Shown here: positions 53,225 to 63,182 of the stretch, piece by piece
Position numbering within the stretch: position 1 is the first letter of the stretch
Layout: each line of letters opens with the position of its first letter
Origin: Lachnospiraceae bacterium
GTDB taxonomy: Bacteria; Bacillota; Clostridia; Lachnospirales; Lachnospiraceae
Direction: 5' to 3'
NCBI GenBank assembly: GCA_023664345.1
Contig: JAMPFQ010000019.1
Coordinates: forward strand, 18,213 to 82,212
DNA length: 64,000 nt
Notes under the pieces: model-generated
What the model was told of the DNA's origin: nothing
What the model saw: the letters and a program-made list of their open reading frames with translations, nothing else
Database searches by the model: none
Translations under genes and position numbers: made by a program

Positions 53225-54421
53225 CTCATTCACCACCTGAAAGATATAGAGTTTCAGATAATAACTCTGATCCGCCGCCCATAAAATCGGATGGTCGCAG
53301 GCCTGGGTGCGGAATTCTACCTGGCGCAGGCGTTTACGGGCGCCTGCGGCGGCCTCCCGGATGGTCTTGGCAAAGAGATCAGGCTCCAGGAAATGAGAGC
53401 AGGAACAGGTGACCAGGAATCCGCCGTCCCGCACCAGCTTCAGCCCCCGGAGATTGATCTCCCGGTAGCCTTTCACCGCGTTTTTCACGGAATTTCTGGA
53501 CTTGGTAAAGGCAGGCGGATCCAGGATCACCACATCGAACCGCTCCCCCTTTGCCTCCAATTCGGGCAGCAGTTCAAACACATCCGCGCACTGAAACTGC
53601 ACTCTGTCCTCCAGATGGTTCAGCCTGGCGTTCTCCGCGGCCTGATCCACTGCCAGCTGGGAGGCATCCACGCCAAGCACGCTGGCCGCCCCGGCGATCC
53701 CTGCGTTTAACGCAAAGGAGCCCGTATGGGTGAAGCAATCCAGCACCTTTTTTCCCTTGCAGAATCTGTGGATGGAGGCCCGGTTATTTTTCTGATCCAG
53801 AAAGAAACCGGTCTTCTGCCCGTCCTCCACGTCAACAATATATTTCACGCCGTTTTCTTCAATCTCTACCTTTGTATCAAAGGGCTCCCCGATAAAGCCC
53901 TTGCTGCGTTCCATCCCTTCCTGCAGGCGGACTTTCGCATCGCTCCTCTCATATACACCGCGAACCGTGACTCCGTCCTCCGCAAGCGCCTTTTTCAAGG
54001 CATCCACGATCGTCAGCTTCCATCTGTCAATTCCCAGCGCCAGCGATTCCACCACCAGCACATCCGAGAATTTGTCCACTACAATGCCCGGAAGAAAATC
54101 CGCCTCGCCGAAGATCACACGACAGCTGGAGGTGTCTATGGTCTGTTTCCGGTACGCCCATGCATCCCGCACCCGCTGTTCCATGAAAGCGGCATCGATG
54201 ACTGCGTCCTTTTTGCGGGAAAGGAGGCGCAAGGTGATCTTGGACCTTGTGTTGATGTAGCCCACTCCCATACAGTAACCGTCAAAATCATGGATCTCCA
54301 CCACATCCCCATTCTCAAAACTTCCCAGAATGGAATCGATCTCATTGTCATACACCCACATGCCTCCCGCTTTCAGGGTGCGGCCTTCTCCCTTTTTCAA
54401 TGTCACGATGGTCTGGTACAT
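53219..54421 (-). CDS. Class I SAM-dependent rRNA methyltransferase (RlmI family)
   Basis: 400 residues. An N-terminal PUA domain (GEGRTLKAGGMWVYDNEI...GYINTRSKITLRLLS), an EEHEP-like middle domain with VDVEDGQKTGFFLDQKNNR near 205, then the Rossmann methyltransferase with VLDCFTHTGSFALNAG near 230 and VILDPPAFTKSRNSV near 300. RlmI of E. coli makes m5C1962 in 23S rRNA; the exact base here is inferred. Confidence 0.93.
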   Translation of the reverse strand: MYQTIVTLKKGEGRTLKAGGMWVYDNEIDSILGSFENGDVVEIHDFDGYCMGVGYINTRSKITLRLLSRKKDAVIDAAFMEQRVRDAWAYRKQTIDTSSCRVIFGEADFLPGIVVDKFSDVLVVESLALGIDRWKLTIVDALKKALAEDGVTVRGVYERSDAKVRLQEGMERSKGFIGEPFDTKVEIEENGVKYIVDVEDGQKTGFFLDQKNNRASIHRFCKGKKVLDCFTHTGSFALNAGIAGAASVLGVDASQLAVDQAAENARLNHLEDRVQFQCADVFELLPELEAKGERFDVVILDPPAFTKSRNSVKNAVKGYREINLRGLKLVRDGGFLVTCSCSHFLEPDLFAKTIREAAAGARKRLRQVEFRTQACDHPILWAADQSYYLKLYIFQVVNER

Positions 54422-54505
54422 AACGATGCTCCTTTTCTGATCTTAATATTTCGATATCTGTTCGGAAACATGTAATATTTTCCCGGCTGGTTCAGAACCG
54501 TTCCA

Positions 54506-55627
54506 TCATTGGATCCCATATGCCCGCTTATATCTGGCAATGAAATCCTCCATGTTGGACACGTTGAATATCCTGTGCTTTAACTTAAGGAAAACGGTCA
54601 CTTTCCCGTTTTTCTGCGGAATCAACTGAAATTCCGGATACCCCGACTCCTCATAGAGGAAAGATTCCCCGCAGTGATTCATACCATGCTCATAGAAAAT
54701 GATATAATCCCTGCTGCCGGTCAGCGGAAACAGCCCGAACAGCACTGCCGCCACATAAGCCAGTATCACGGAACCTGTCAGATAACCCTGGGAGGACTTA
54801 TAATAGCAGACCAGGGAAGCCAGCACAAGCCCTACCGTCATAAAACCGGCAACCTGCTTCAGGATCACTTTCCTGTCCACAAATATCTGCGTCAGCATAT
54901 GGCCCAGACGCGCTTCCTGTTCGGGACTCAGGTTCTTCCTGTTTTTTCCGAAAAAGACTGCAATCTTTTCCTTTTTTCTGATCAAAAGCAAGATCAGTCC
55001 TGCTGCCAGCGCCAGAGAACATCCCAGGAAGATATTCCTCAGCTGCGTCAGCATATCATCCTGCTTGATGATAGAAACCTCGCCCATATCCGCGATCTCC
55101 TGGCCGGAATATCCCAGCGCCACCAGATACTCCTGCAGCATACGCTGCAGGCTTTCCGAATCATTTTTTACCACATATCCGTTGATCCATGCATTAGCCT
55201 GGGGTTCCGCCCCTCCGTACAGATATTCAAAAGTCTGCTCCGTCAGCGTCTCCATAGCGCTGTGATAGCGAAGCGGCACTTCCAGGATCATAACGCCATT
55301 AACGCTTGGAACCGCGTAATAATAACCGTTTTTCGTCTCACCTGTCTTTTTGCCGTTCTCCGCATAGATCACGGAAGATTCCGCGAAACATCCGTATGTA
55401 TAAAGCACCCTCCCCGCCACATGGTCGCCAGGCACGGCATATCTGTCCATCAATCCGTCAAAATCAATGGCAGGCTTCACCGCTATGGCAAACCTGTCAA
55501 TGGAGATCAGCATTCCCAGTATCCCCACCACGAGCAGAACCGTCGGTAATATGTTTAAAATGTCTTGTAATTTTTCTTTCCCCGTTTCTTTCTCCGTGGG
55601 GGTGTACATTGGTTTTTGTTGCAGCAT
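54506..55627 (-). CDS. Membrane protein of unknown function
   Basis: 373 residues; family not recognised. One membrane helix near 28-48, an external domain of about 140 residues (GDHVAGRVLYTYGCFAESS onward), then a helix near 200, a charged loop, and two further helices near 265-285 and 290-310, ending with a cytoplasmic domain with NVSNMEDFIARYKRAYG. The ribosome site CGGAGG is preceded by a stem-loop (55650-55677). No operon partner; flanked by genes on the same strand. Confidence 0.75.
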   Translation of the reverse strand: MLQQKPMYTPTEKETGKEKLQDILNILPTVLLVVGILGMLISIDRFAIAVKPAIDFDGLMDRYAVPGDHVAGRVLYTYGCFAESSVIYAENGKKTGETKNGYYYAVPSVNGVMILEVPLRYHSAMETLTEQTFEYLYGGAEPQANAWINGYVVKNDSESLQRMLQEYLVALGYSGQEIADMGEVSIIKQDDMLTQLRNIFLGCSLALAAGLILLLIRKKEKIAVFFGKNRKNLSPEQEARLGHMLTQIFVDRKVILKQVAGFMTVGLVLASLVCYYKSSQGYLTGSVILAYVAAVLFGLFPLTGSRDYIIFYEHGMNHCGESFLYEESGYPEFQLIPQKNGKVTVFLKLKHRIFNVSNMEDFIARYKRAYGIQ

Positions 55628-55649
55628 TTGTGTTTCCTCCGGTTTTAAA

Positions 55650-55677
55650 ATGCCCCCTCACAGGAATGAGGAGGCAT
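55650..55677 (-). other. Stem-loop before the ribosome site of the 373-residue membrane protein
   Basis: ATGCC..CTCA pairs with TGAG..GGCAT across a six-base loop with one internal mismatch, about 10 bases upstream of CGGAGG. Confidence 0.5.
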
Positions 55678-55863
55678 GAACATTTTTGCGGAAATGCAAG
55701 CAGTATATAACGCTGTATTCTTGAATGATCTTCAATATTCCTTTGCATCATTTCCTTTTCGGTCATATGAGCACTCGCTTTCTGCATACTGCCAGTCTGT
55801 ATCTGCAATTATTATAGCAATCTGTATCCAAAGTGTAAAGTTGAAAATAAATTTAAATGAACA

Positions 55864-58800
55864 TCATCTATACAGGCAGTAATCCTGCATTTCCCGCAGA
55901 AATCCGCTCTTTCCGAAAGCCTCCGCAGCTTCCTCCGGGTATTCTTTCACCACAATACGCTTCCTGTCCGCAAAGATCCTGCCCCGTTTAAATTCTTCCG
56001 TAAACTGCCGCAGAATGTCTTCCAGACCATCCTTTGCAAATATGCGGAATGTCTTTCCCTGCCTCTCAAACAGCGCTGCCGGGATGCCGCCTGCCAAGGC
56101 AACCGCCGTTCCCGGTACATTGACGAAGGCTTTCCCCTCCGCATGGGGAAACAGCTTTCCCCAAGGCTGTACGGGGTCGGCGGCATTGAGCCAGATGATC
56201 CCCTGGTCAGGATACCGCCTGGCAGTTCTGTTTTCGCTTGTGAAAGCCACATCTGCCAAACCAGGCACAGGATGCAAAAGGGAATGGGTCACGCTCTCAA
56301 AATCCTCCCGTCGGATAAACTGCGCTCCCGACAATCCTTTTACAAAATATCCTCTCCTCACCTGTCCCGTGTATTCCTGGACGCGCAGGATATTCAGAGC
56401 CTCCTGCCAGGACAGCTCACAGGCAGCCGCCGTCTCCCTGCACAGAATCAGATACCGGTCAAAGCATCTGTCCATCTGCTCCTGGACGGTCAAAGCGCGA
56501 AGCGGGCGTACCAGGTCAAACCGCCCCGCCTGTAGTGCTTTCACTCTTACGTTTACCCGCTGTCTCGCGGGGGCTTTCCGCGTTTTCTCCTTGTTCAGCC
56601 ACTGGCGCACCGGCACGAAGCTGTCCGCGCACACCACGCCTTTTTCCAATAATGACTGCAGCACATCATAAAGCGGCGGCACATTTGAGCCTCCCTCCGG
56701 CAACACCCCTTTCAATGCCTGCATAAAGCTGGCTCCCCGCCTGGACAGCGTCTCCGCCAGCAGTTTCTCCGGCTCCGTAAGGGTTTCCCAGGAAATCTCC
56801 GGCTCCCTGCCCCAGTCAATATCCTGCATGGCATCAAAGCGCAATCTGCCGCCCTCCTCCATATGCCAGAAATATTCTCCCCCGACCAGGAGGGAATCCA
56901 GGAGGCTTTCCCTGTAATTTCTCACCCGCATGGGCAGGATTACCTCTTCCCAGATGGCTGCCGGGAAAACAAGGCCTGTGAGGGAATCCACAGCCTCTCT
57001 CAAACTCTCTTCCGGGGGAGCCTGGCGCTGTATGCGGGAAAGCAGCAAGGACACATAATTTTCAGGCGGACAGGTAGCAATCTCTTCCCTGCGGTTTTTC
57101 AGAGTCTGCACCCTGGCACGCTTGTATAACTGGGCATGATAATATATGGCCTCCGCTTCTCCCTGCCTGACAACCTCGCCTTTCCTGCAAAGATCTTCTA
57201 ATATACCGCGTGCCTTTTCGGTTTCCCATCCGTATCTGTGCGCTACATTGGACGCGCCCGCCCCGCCGCGATAGCGGAGCATCCTGCGGACGATATGGGC
57301 GGATGCCGCATTTTCCGGCTGCGCTGACGCCGACAGGGCAGCCTCATTCTGCCCCAGCGCCAGCCCATACTCCTCCTGCTGTTCCGCTGCGATCCAGAGC
57401 CCCTGTTCCAGATAGACAGCCCGCCCCTCTTCTGCCAGCTTTTCCAGCCATTCCACGGGAATATCCAGTTCTCCCGCCGCCAGGTCGCCCTCTGTCATAA
57501 GCAGGGAATGAAGCTGCTTTTCGTCCTCAGGAAGCTTTCTCCGCTCCTGTACATGAGCCAGTTCCGCTTCCCCCGGGCGCACCAGCTCCTTTTCCCCCTT
57601 TAGCGCCTCCTCCACCGCCACATGGATCCCTCTGGGTGTAGGAGCGTAATCGTACATGACTGCCGCCTCCTGCGCCCATTGCAGGGGCAGCGACATGGGA
57701 GACGCGGTTTCCGTATAGACCTCCCGCACCAGGATCTCCCCAGTGTGGATCCGCTCCAGTATTTCCCGAACACCCGCCACGTCCCAAAGCTGATTCATAC
57801 ATTCCTGCCTGGTCTCCCTGATCAGAGGATGCTCTCGCTCCAGCACCACCTGCTCCAGCATCTCCGCGCTGCGCAGCCGCTGCATCCACAGAGGCTGACG
57901 CCCATTCCCACGGACTCCCATCATCAGCGCCCTGCCACAGTTGTAACGGAACGCCATGTTAAAAAGCGGTGTGGCGGGCAGCATGGCGGACAGGATCTCT
58001 TCTGCCGTTTCCACGCCGATCCGGTGCAGCAGCCTCTCCGGCATCCTTTCATTCCCATAGGCATAGAGGAGGAAACCGTCCTCCTCGTCCACGCTTCCCA
58101 CGTTGATCCCCAGCGCACCTTTTGCCGCCTGTGCCGCCAGGAGCGCCAACGGACTGTTGATCTGCCGCCCGAAAACAGAATGAATCATCAGCTGGCTGTT
58201 TCCCGACCGATCCCGGAAATGCTCCGCAATGATGGTTCTGTCGTCAGGCAAACCGCCCGTCGCCCTGATCTGACGTGACAGATAGCCTGCGGAAAGGCTT
58301 GCCGCCGATCCGTCCAGCCCCAACTCCCCCAGCGCTTCCTCAAGCCTCCCATCCTGTTCCGCCTCGCCAAGCCCCCTGAGAATCCTGCCAAATGCCGCCC
58401 CTGTTTCCCGGCTCCTGCCCTTTAACTCGCCTTTCCAGAAAGGCAGCCTTGCGCCCTCCACAGGCGCCTGGGTCACTGTCACGGTATCCCTGCCGATGTC
58501 CGTCACTTTCCATGCGAACGCGCCAAGGAGGAAGCGATCTCCTTTCCGCGTCTCATAGACAAATTCCTCGTCCACCTCGCCAATCTTAACGCCCGCTTCT
58601 GTCCGCACGGTAAAAAGGCCCTTGTCAGGGATCGTGCCTCCCGCGGATATGGCAAGCATCCTGCTGTATCCATCCCCCTCTACCCGCTCATGGATCCTGT
58701 CATACAAAATACGGGGACGCACGGGCACATCCTTTCTGTGCTCATAATCGCCTGCCAGCATCTCCAAAACTCTTTTCACATCCTCCTTTGTGACGTTCCG

Positions 58801-60084
58801 AAAAGGCCACGCCCTGGGAAGCAGTTCCATCACCTCGTCTATCTCATAGCTTTTGAATGCGGCCATGGAGACCAGGTGCTGGGCCAGCACATCCAGACAC
58901 CCCTCCGGCGGGTTGACCCGTTCCACCCTGCCCTCCCTGGCAAGCTGCGCCGTCATTCCACAAAGGACACACTCCGCCGCTGTCCTGGGGAACAGATACA
59001 TGACGCTGGTTCTGGAGGGATTATGTCCGGCCCGCCCCAGCCTCTGCATGGTACCGGAGATTGTCCTGGGACATCCCACCTGCAGCACCTGATCGATCTC
59101 ACCCACATCGATCCCCAGTTCCATGGAAGAGGTAGCGCACAAAAGCCGCAGCCTGCCCTCACGCAGAGATTCCTCCGTCTCCTGACGCTGCTCCTTGGAA
59201 AGGCTTCCGTGATGTACCCTGGCAAAATCTTCCCCGCCCAGCAGGTTCACATAATAGGCAAGCTTTTCCGCATACCGTCTGCCCTCCACAAAAGCGATGA
59301 CACTGCGGTTTCCCTGGCAATATTGGTACACCAGCGCCGCCAGTTCCTGCCACACAGGATCTTTCCTCCGCCTGCCCGTGTCCGCGTAAGGCCCCAATAT
59401 CTGAAGCTTTACCTTTTTCTCCATGGAGGGCGCCGCCACAGTCACCGCCTCCGGCGCCAGATACGCCGCAGCCCTGTCCAGAGGAGCGATGGTCGCAGAC
59501 AGGCCGATGCGCTGGAGATTCCTTTTACAGAGCCCGTCCAGCCTGGCAAGGGAAAGCATCAGATGGGCTCCCCGCTTGGTATCAATCAGGGCATGAAGCT
59601 CGTCTATGATCACAGCTTTCGCAGTGCAGAGTACATTCTGCCCCGTCCTGGAAGTCAGCATCAGGTACAGGGATTCCGGCGTAATGATCAGGATATGGGG
59701 CGGTTTTCTTATCATCTGCTGCCTCTCCCGCTGGGTAGTGTCACCAGTGCGGATGGCCACAGAGACCATTTCCTCCCCTTCAATCCCCTCCAGAGGCTTC
59801 CTGAGATTTTCGCGTATATCGGCAGCCAGGGATTTTAGGGGCGACACATAGATCAGCTGCAATTCCCTCTTCAGATCACCCTCCGCCGCCTGCCTTTTCA
59901 GCCTGTCCAGAAACACCAGAAAAGCGGAGAGCGTCTTGCCCGTTCCGGTGGGGGCGGACACCAGCACATGCCCTCCCGCGGCGATGGCAGGCCACGACGC
60001 CTCCTGGACAGGCGTAGGGTTCCCCAGCCTGTCCAGAAACCATTCTGCCGTCTGTTTGTCAAATAATTGCAGGCAATCCATCAT
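55864..60084 (-). CDS. lhr: Long Lhr-type DEAD/DEAH helicase
   Basis: 1406 residues, the size of full-length bacterial Lhr. Walker A SAPTGTGKTLSAFLVFLDRL (about 39-58), DEAH-box DELHALIDTKRGAH near 165, motif III LSATIAPLD, then the helicase C domain with ELGIDVGEIDQVLQVG and LGRAGHNPSRTSVM. The winged helix and beta-barrel domains of Lhr-core extend to about 880 and a long C-terminal region to the end. Lhr unwinds RNA:DNA hybrids and is linked to mitomycin resistance. Monocistronic, next to a tRNA gene. Confidence 0.92.
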   Translation of the reverse strand: MMDCLQLFDKQTAEWFLDRLGNPTPVQEASWPAIAAGGHVLVSAPTGTGKTLSAFLVFLDRLKRQAAEGDLKRELQLIYVSPLKSLAADIRENLRKPLEGIEGEEMVSVAIRTGDTTQRERQQMIRKPPHILIITPESLYLMLTSRTGQNVLCTAKAVIIDELHALIDTKRGAHLMLSLARLDGLCKRNLQRIGLSATIAPLDRAAAYLAPEAVTVAAPSMEKKVKLQILGPYADTGRRRKDPVWQELAALVYQYCQGNRSVIAFVEGRRYAEKLAYYVNLLGGEDFARVHHGSLSKEQRQETEESLREGRLRLLCATSSMELGIDVGEIDQVLQVGCPRTISGTMQRLGRAGHNPSRTSVMYLFPRTAAECVLCGMTAQLAREGRVERVNPPEGCLDVLAQHLVSMAAFKSYEIDEVMELLPRAWPFRNVTKEDVKRVLEMLAGDYEHRKDVPVRPRILYDRIHERVEGDGYSRMLAISAGGTIPDKGLFTVRTEAGVKIGEVDEEFVYETRKGDRFLLGAFAWKVTDIGRDTVTVTQAPVEGARLPFWKGELKGRSRETGAAFGRILRGLGEAEQDGRLEEALGELGLDGSAASLSAGYLSRQIRATGGLPDDRTIIAEHFRDRSGNSQLMIHSVFGRQINSPLALLAAQAAKGALGINVGSVDEEDGFLLYAYGNERMPERLLHRIGVETAEEILSAMLPATPLFNMAFRYNCGRALMMGVRGNGRQPLWMQRLRSAEMLEQVVLEREHPLIRETRQECMNQLWDVAGVREILERIHTGEILVREVYTETASPMSLPLQWAQEAAVMYDYAPTPRGIHVAVEEALKGEKELVRPGEAELAHVQERRKLPEDEKQLHSLLMTEGDLAAGELDIPVEWLEKLAEEGRAVYLEQGLWIAAEQQEEYGLALGQNEAALSASAQPENAASAHIVRRMLRYRGGAGASNVAHRYGWETEKARGILEDLCRKGEVVRQGEAEAIYYHAQLYKRARVQTLKNRREEIATCPPENYVSLLLSRIQRQAPPEESLREAVDSLTGLVFPAAIWEEVILPMRVRNYRESLLDSLLVGGEYFWHMEEGGRLRFDAMQDIDWGREPEISWETLTEPEKLLAETLSRRGASFMQALKGVLPEGGSNVPPLYDVLQSLLEKGVVCADSFVPVRQWLNKEKTRKAPARQRVNVRVKALQAGRFDLVRPLRALTVQEQMDRCFDRYLILCRETAAACELSWQEALNILRVQEYTGQVRRGYFVKGLSGAQFIRREDFESVTHSLLHPVPGLADVAFTSENRTARRYPDQGIIWLNAADPVQPWGKLFPHAEGKAFVNVPGTAVALAGGIPAALFERQGKTFRIFAKDGLEDILRQFTEEFKRGRIFADRKRIVVKEYPEEAAEAFGKSGFLREMQDYCLYR

Positions 60085-60152
60085 CCTGATCCCTCACAGT
60101 GATCATCGCGCATTTTGTATGCACTTTTTCTTTTATCTTATGCGTTTTTCCC

Positions 60153-60181
60153 TTGACAATCAATCTCTTTTTCTATATTAT
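60153..60181 (+). promoter_or_regulatory. tRNA-Pro promoter
   Basis: TTGACA (60153-60158), 17-bp spacer, TATTAT (60176-60181), 16 bases before the tRNA. Confidence 0.85.
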
Positions 60182-60196
60182 TGTAACTGTTCCTAT

Positions 60197-60270
60197 CGGC
60201 GCGTGGCTCAGCTTGGTAGAGCGCTGCGTTCGGGACGCAGAGGTCGCGTGTTCGAATCACGTCGCGCCGA
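60197..60270 (+). tRNA. tRNA-Pro (anticodon CGG)
   Basis: Cloverleaf is complete: acceptor CGGCGCG/CGCGCCG with A73, anticodon stem CTGCG/CGCAG around TTCGGGA (anticodon CGG at positions 34-36), and T-loop TTCGAAT. No CCA is encoded. The 3' half of the gene is a common landing site for integrative elements, and the sequence after it changes character. Confidence 0.96.
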
Positions 60271-60280
60271 GTAAAGTGGG

Positions 60281-60322
60281 ACAGCCGGAAAGCCTTATTC
60301 CATGGGCTTTCCGGCTGTTTTT
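60281..60322 (+). terminator. Intrinsic terminator after tRNA-Pro
   Basis: ACAGCCGGAAAGCC and GGCTTTCCGGCTGT, 14-bp perfect stem, ten-base loop, then TTTTTG. Confidence 0.92.
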
Positions 60323-60567
60323 GTGTCCGGGGAAAGGGTATCCGGGACTGTGGGAACCAGGGGGCAGTCCAACAAAATTCCAACAAAAGTCAGGGGGACG
60401 GGTACAGGGGTGGTATCCCATGGGGTGGTTTAAGGGTATTTCCATGGGTCTGGCATGGGGACAGGGGAAAATATTGCCGGACTGGGTGGAAAGGGATTGT
60501 AGGGGTTGATAAGGGGTTCCAACAGTCGGTGTGATGGCTGGCAGTATGGGGGATTTATTCTGGGTCT

Positions 60568-60590
60568 GTTTCAAATGTTTCAACTTTTTT
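60568..60590 (+). repeat. Direct repeat copy 1, GTTTCAAATGTTTCAAC
   Basis: First of three copies (others at 61466-61488 and 61872-61893) of GTTTCAAATGTTTCAAC followed by a T-run. Copies 1 and 2 enclose the resolvase gene. Confidence 0.85.
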
Positions 60591-60867
60591 CAGGGTCAAA
60601 TGCCTGTGCCAATTCTGGTGCAGGCATCTTATTTTATTCCTGTACCCTTTTTAAAGTGCTCTAAAATGAAAGTAGGTTAAATGATATATGTTTCAGGAAG
60701 TGTTTCAAAATGGGCGATTCCGCTCTATCGGGACAGTTTTTGTGTATTGGAAGTGTACAATTGTACTGCTGGGGTAGGGTATACCTTTTTGGGACAGTTT
60801 CCCCAAAAACAGGTTTTTCAAATGGGTTTATACATTAACCGGACTGGTTAGGAAAGGGGCAGGCATC

Positions 60868-61443
60868 ATGAAGATAGGTTATGTCAGGGTAAGCACAAAG
60901 GAACAGAACACGGCAAGGCAGGAGGAACTGATGAAGACACTGGGGGTTGACAGGGTATACATTGACAGAATGAGCGGAAAGGACACAGACCGCCCCGCCC
61001 TGCTTGAAATGTTGGGGTTCGTGCGTGAGGATGATGCTGTCATCGTGGAAAGTATTTCAAGATTCGCAAGGAATACAAAGGATTTACTGGAACTGACCGA
61101 GCAATTAAGCAATAAGCACGTGCAGTTCATCTCCCAAAAGGAAAACATTGACACGGACACCCCTACCGGCAGGTTCATGCTCACGGTCTTTGGGGCGGTC
61201 GCAGAACTGGAAAGGGAATACATCAGGCAGCGCCAGAGGGAGGGCATAGGGATAGCCAGGGGACAGGGGAAATACAGGGGCAGACCAGAAAAACAGTTGG
61301 ATGGCTTTGCAGGGGTTTATGCACAGTGGAAACAGAAAAAGATCACGGCCACTTCTGCAAGCAGGCAGCTGGGGATAAGCCGGAGCACCTTTTACAGGAA
61401 AGCCAGCGCATATGAAAATGACAATGAGATCATAGACTTTTAA
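60868..61443 (+). CDS. Serine recombinase (resolvase/invertase, small type)
   Basis: 191 residues, normal size for resolvases and invertases. Catalytic Ser in YVRVSTKEQNTARQ (Ser 9), Arg-rich active loop SISRFARNTKDLLEL near 69-83, dimer helix AVAELEREYIRQRQREGI, and a C-terminal helix-turn-helix TATSASRQLGISRSTFYRKA. Ribosome site is poor (GGGGCAGGC). Inferred to resolve or invert DNA within this element; it is not a large phage-type integrase. Repeats of GTTTCAAATGTTTCAAC on both sides could be its sites. Confidence 0.92.
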   Translation: MKIGYVRVSTKEQNTARQEELMKTLGVDRVYIDRMSGKDTDRPALLEMLGFVREDDAVIVESISRFARNTKDLLELTEQLSNKHVQFISQKENIDTDTPTGRFMLTVFGAVAELEREYIRQRQREGIGIARGQGKYRGRPEKQLDGFAGVYAQWKQKKITATSASRQLGISRSTFYRKASAYENDNEIIDF

Positions 61444-63182
61444 TAACAGCCCTATATCCATGTCTGTTTCAAATGTTTCAACTTTTTTGGGGCATGGGGG
61501 ATATTTAAAAACCCACCAAAAACGGCCTGTTTATTCCGTCATTTCCACCACTGACTTTTAAAAAGTACGGCGTTACAATCCCCATGGATTTGAAAGCAGG
61601 CGGTTGTTCCAGGGAAATATCTGAAAGAATGGTGAACATAAGGAAACAGGATGGCACCATAAACAACGGGACATATAAGTCTTACAAGTTTTCATGCGTG
61701 CTGGAAAATATATTCCCCCTGGGTCATCACATTATAATTCAAACAGGTCCGAGGTACCGTCGTGGGTGCAGACGGTATATCATAACCGGCACCGGAAGGG
61801 AGGATAGGGGGCCTGCTTTCAAATTCCTGCAATGGACATTCCAAAATCAGGCGATACCGTTTTGTCAAGATGTTTCAAATGTTTCAACTTTTTATGGGCA
61901 ATGAAGAGGAAACCTGAATGCACCGGAAGAAAGGAATCCCCGATATAAAATCCGGGATATGCGGCGGACAAAAAATATATGCTCCCGCCCCACCTGCAAT
62001 AATGTGATAGCATACCACCAACCCCAAATAAAAACAGGATACCAAAAAGAGCAAAAGGGACATAAAAGTACAATAAGAAGGTTCAGGAAACATATGGTTA
62101 AAAGGATTCAACATATAAAATGGAAATAGTTATACATGTATACATACCTGCCATGACATTAAATATAATGACGGATGTACAGGATGAATGTTTATCCTGA
62201 CAGCAAAAATGATGGGTATGAAAATAAAACATGGATGTACAAAATGATATGAAAACAGCCATACATGTAAACATACCTGCCATGACATTAAATATAATGA
62301 CGGATGTACAGGATGAATGTTTATCCTGACAACAGAAATGATGGGTATGAAAATAAAACATGGATGTACAAAATGATATGAAAATAGCCATACATGTAAA
62401 CATATCTGCCATGACATTAAATATAATGACGGATGTACAGGATGAATGTTTATCCTGACAACAAAAATGATGGTATGAAAATAAAACATGGATGTACAAA
62501 ATAATATAGAAATAGCTATACATGTAAACATACCTGCCATGACATTAAATATAATGACGGATATACAGGATGAATGTTTATCCTGACAGCAAAAATGATG
62601 GGTATGAAAATAGCCATACATGTAAACATACCTGCCATGACATTAAATATAATGACGGATCCCAAAATATTCAGGATAACCTGTTTTTCCATGTGGAATG
62701 ACATCCAAATGGGGGGTGGGGAGTAAGCTGTGTCTGCCTGTCCCAAATGTCATCAAAAAAATCTTAACATACATCACAACAAAATCAAGATGCATAAGAT
62801 TGCTTTCAATACATAGGTTCAGAAATTTTTTTGAAAATTTGGGATTCTTAATACATGGTCAAAACGGTCTTACATGGGGAGCAAAAACAGGGTGGACTGG
62901 TTGATAAAAATTCACGGCTTTCCGGCTACATTGGATAATTTCCCACATTATTAAGAAATTGTAACCCGTGGACAGGTAAATTGCCATGGTGGTTTTTGGG
63001 TTTTCAACATTTGACAAAAGAGAATAAAAGATGAATTTTCTTTGTGCAACTACCCTAATTTCCTGTTTGAAACCCCGGCTATTCCCACCACAGCCAAAAC
63101 AGAATATCAGCGTTATAGTATTAAATGTAAGGAGCAGTTAAGAACTGCGAAACAAAATTTTAATCCATGGGAGGACGCTGAT
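61444..63182. other. Long non-coding stretch of the integrated element with tandem satellite
   Basis: No reliable gene in 1.7 kb. It contains repeat copies 2 and 3 of GTTTCAAATGTTTCAAC, an unsupported 106-codon frame at 61584, the 129-bp satellite at about 62120-62660, and an AT-rich tail with no ribosome site until 63168. Iterated AT-rich DNA beside small accessory genes is reminiscent of plasmid replication or transfer origins. Confidence 0.55.
62120..62660. repeat. 129-bp tandem satellite, five copies
   Basis: The phrase CATACCTGCCATGACATTA recurs at 62143, 62272, 62401, 62529 and 62627 (intervals 129, 129, 128 and 98). Each full unit also has CAGGAT/ATCCTG with an eight-base loop, the palindrome TACATGTA, and GGATGTACA. 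Copies are 90-97 percent alike by eye; the last has lost about 30 bases. Reading frames through it are repeats, not genes. Confidence 0.93.

Larger units (their letters stand above)
60271..60867. other. Left end of an apparent integrated element: G-rich segment and possible recombination sites
   Basis: No gene seen. It holds a strong terminator (60281-60322), a segment about 60328-60562 with many GGG/GGGG runs on the plus strand, two copies of GGGACAGTTT (60731, 60791), the palindrome GTACAATTGTAC near 60752, and the inverted repeat TTTTTGGG/CCCAAAAA (60786-60809). CCAACAAAATTCCAACAAAA at about 60368-60387 is typical of sequence next to tRNA-targeted attachment sites. Confidence 0.55.

Noticed and set aside
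61584-61904. 106-codon plus-strand frame in the element
   Set aside because: No ribosome site, unusual composition, runs through a copy of the GTTTCAAATGTTTCAAC repeat.
62143-62660. CRISPR array or coding repeats
   Set aside because: The full 129-bp unit is repeated including what would be spacers, and the frames through it are low-complexity His/Ile/Phe peptides with no ribosome site.
63031-63141. 36-codon ORF and TTG extension upstream of the 165-residue gene
   Set aside because: Neither has a ribosome site; the ATG at 63183 has a good one.
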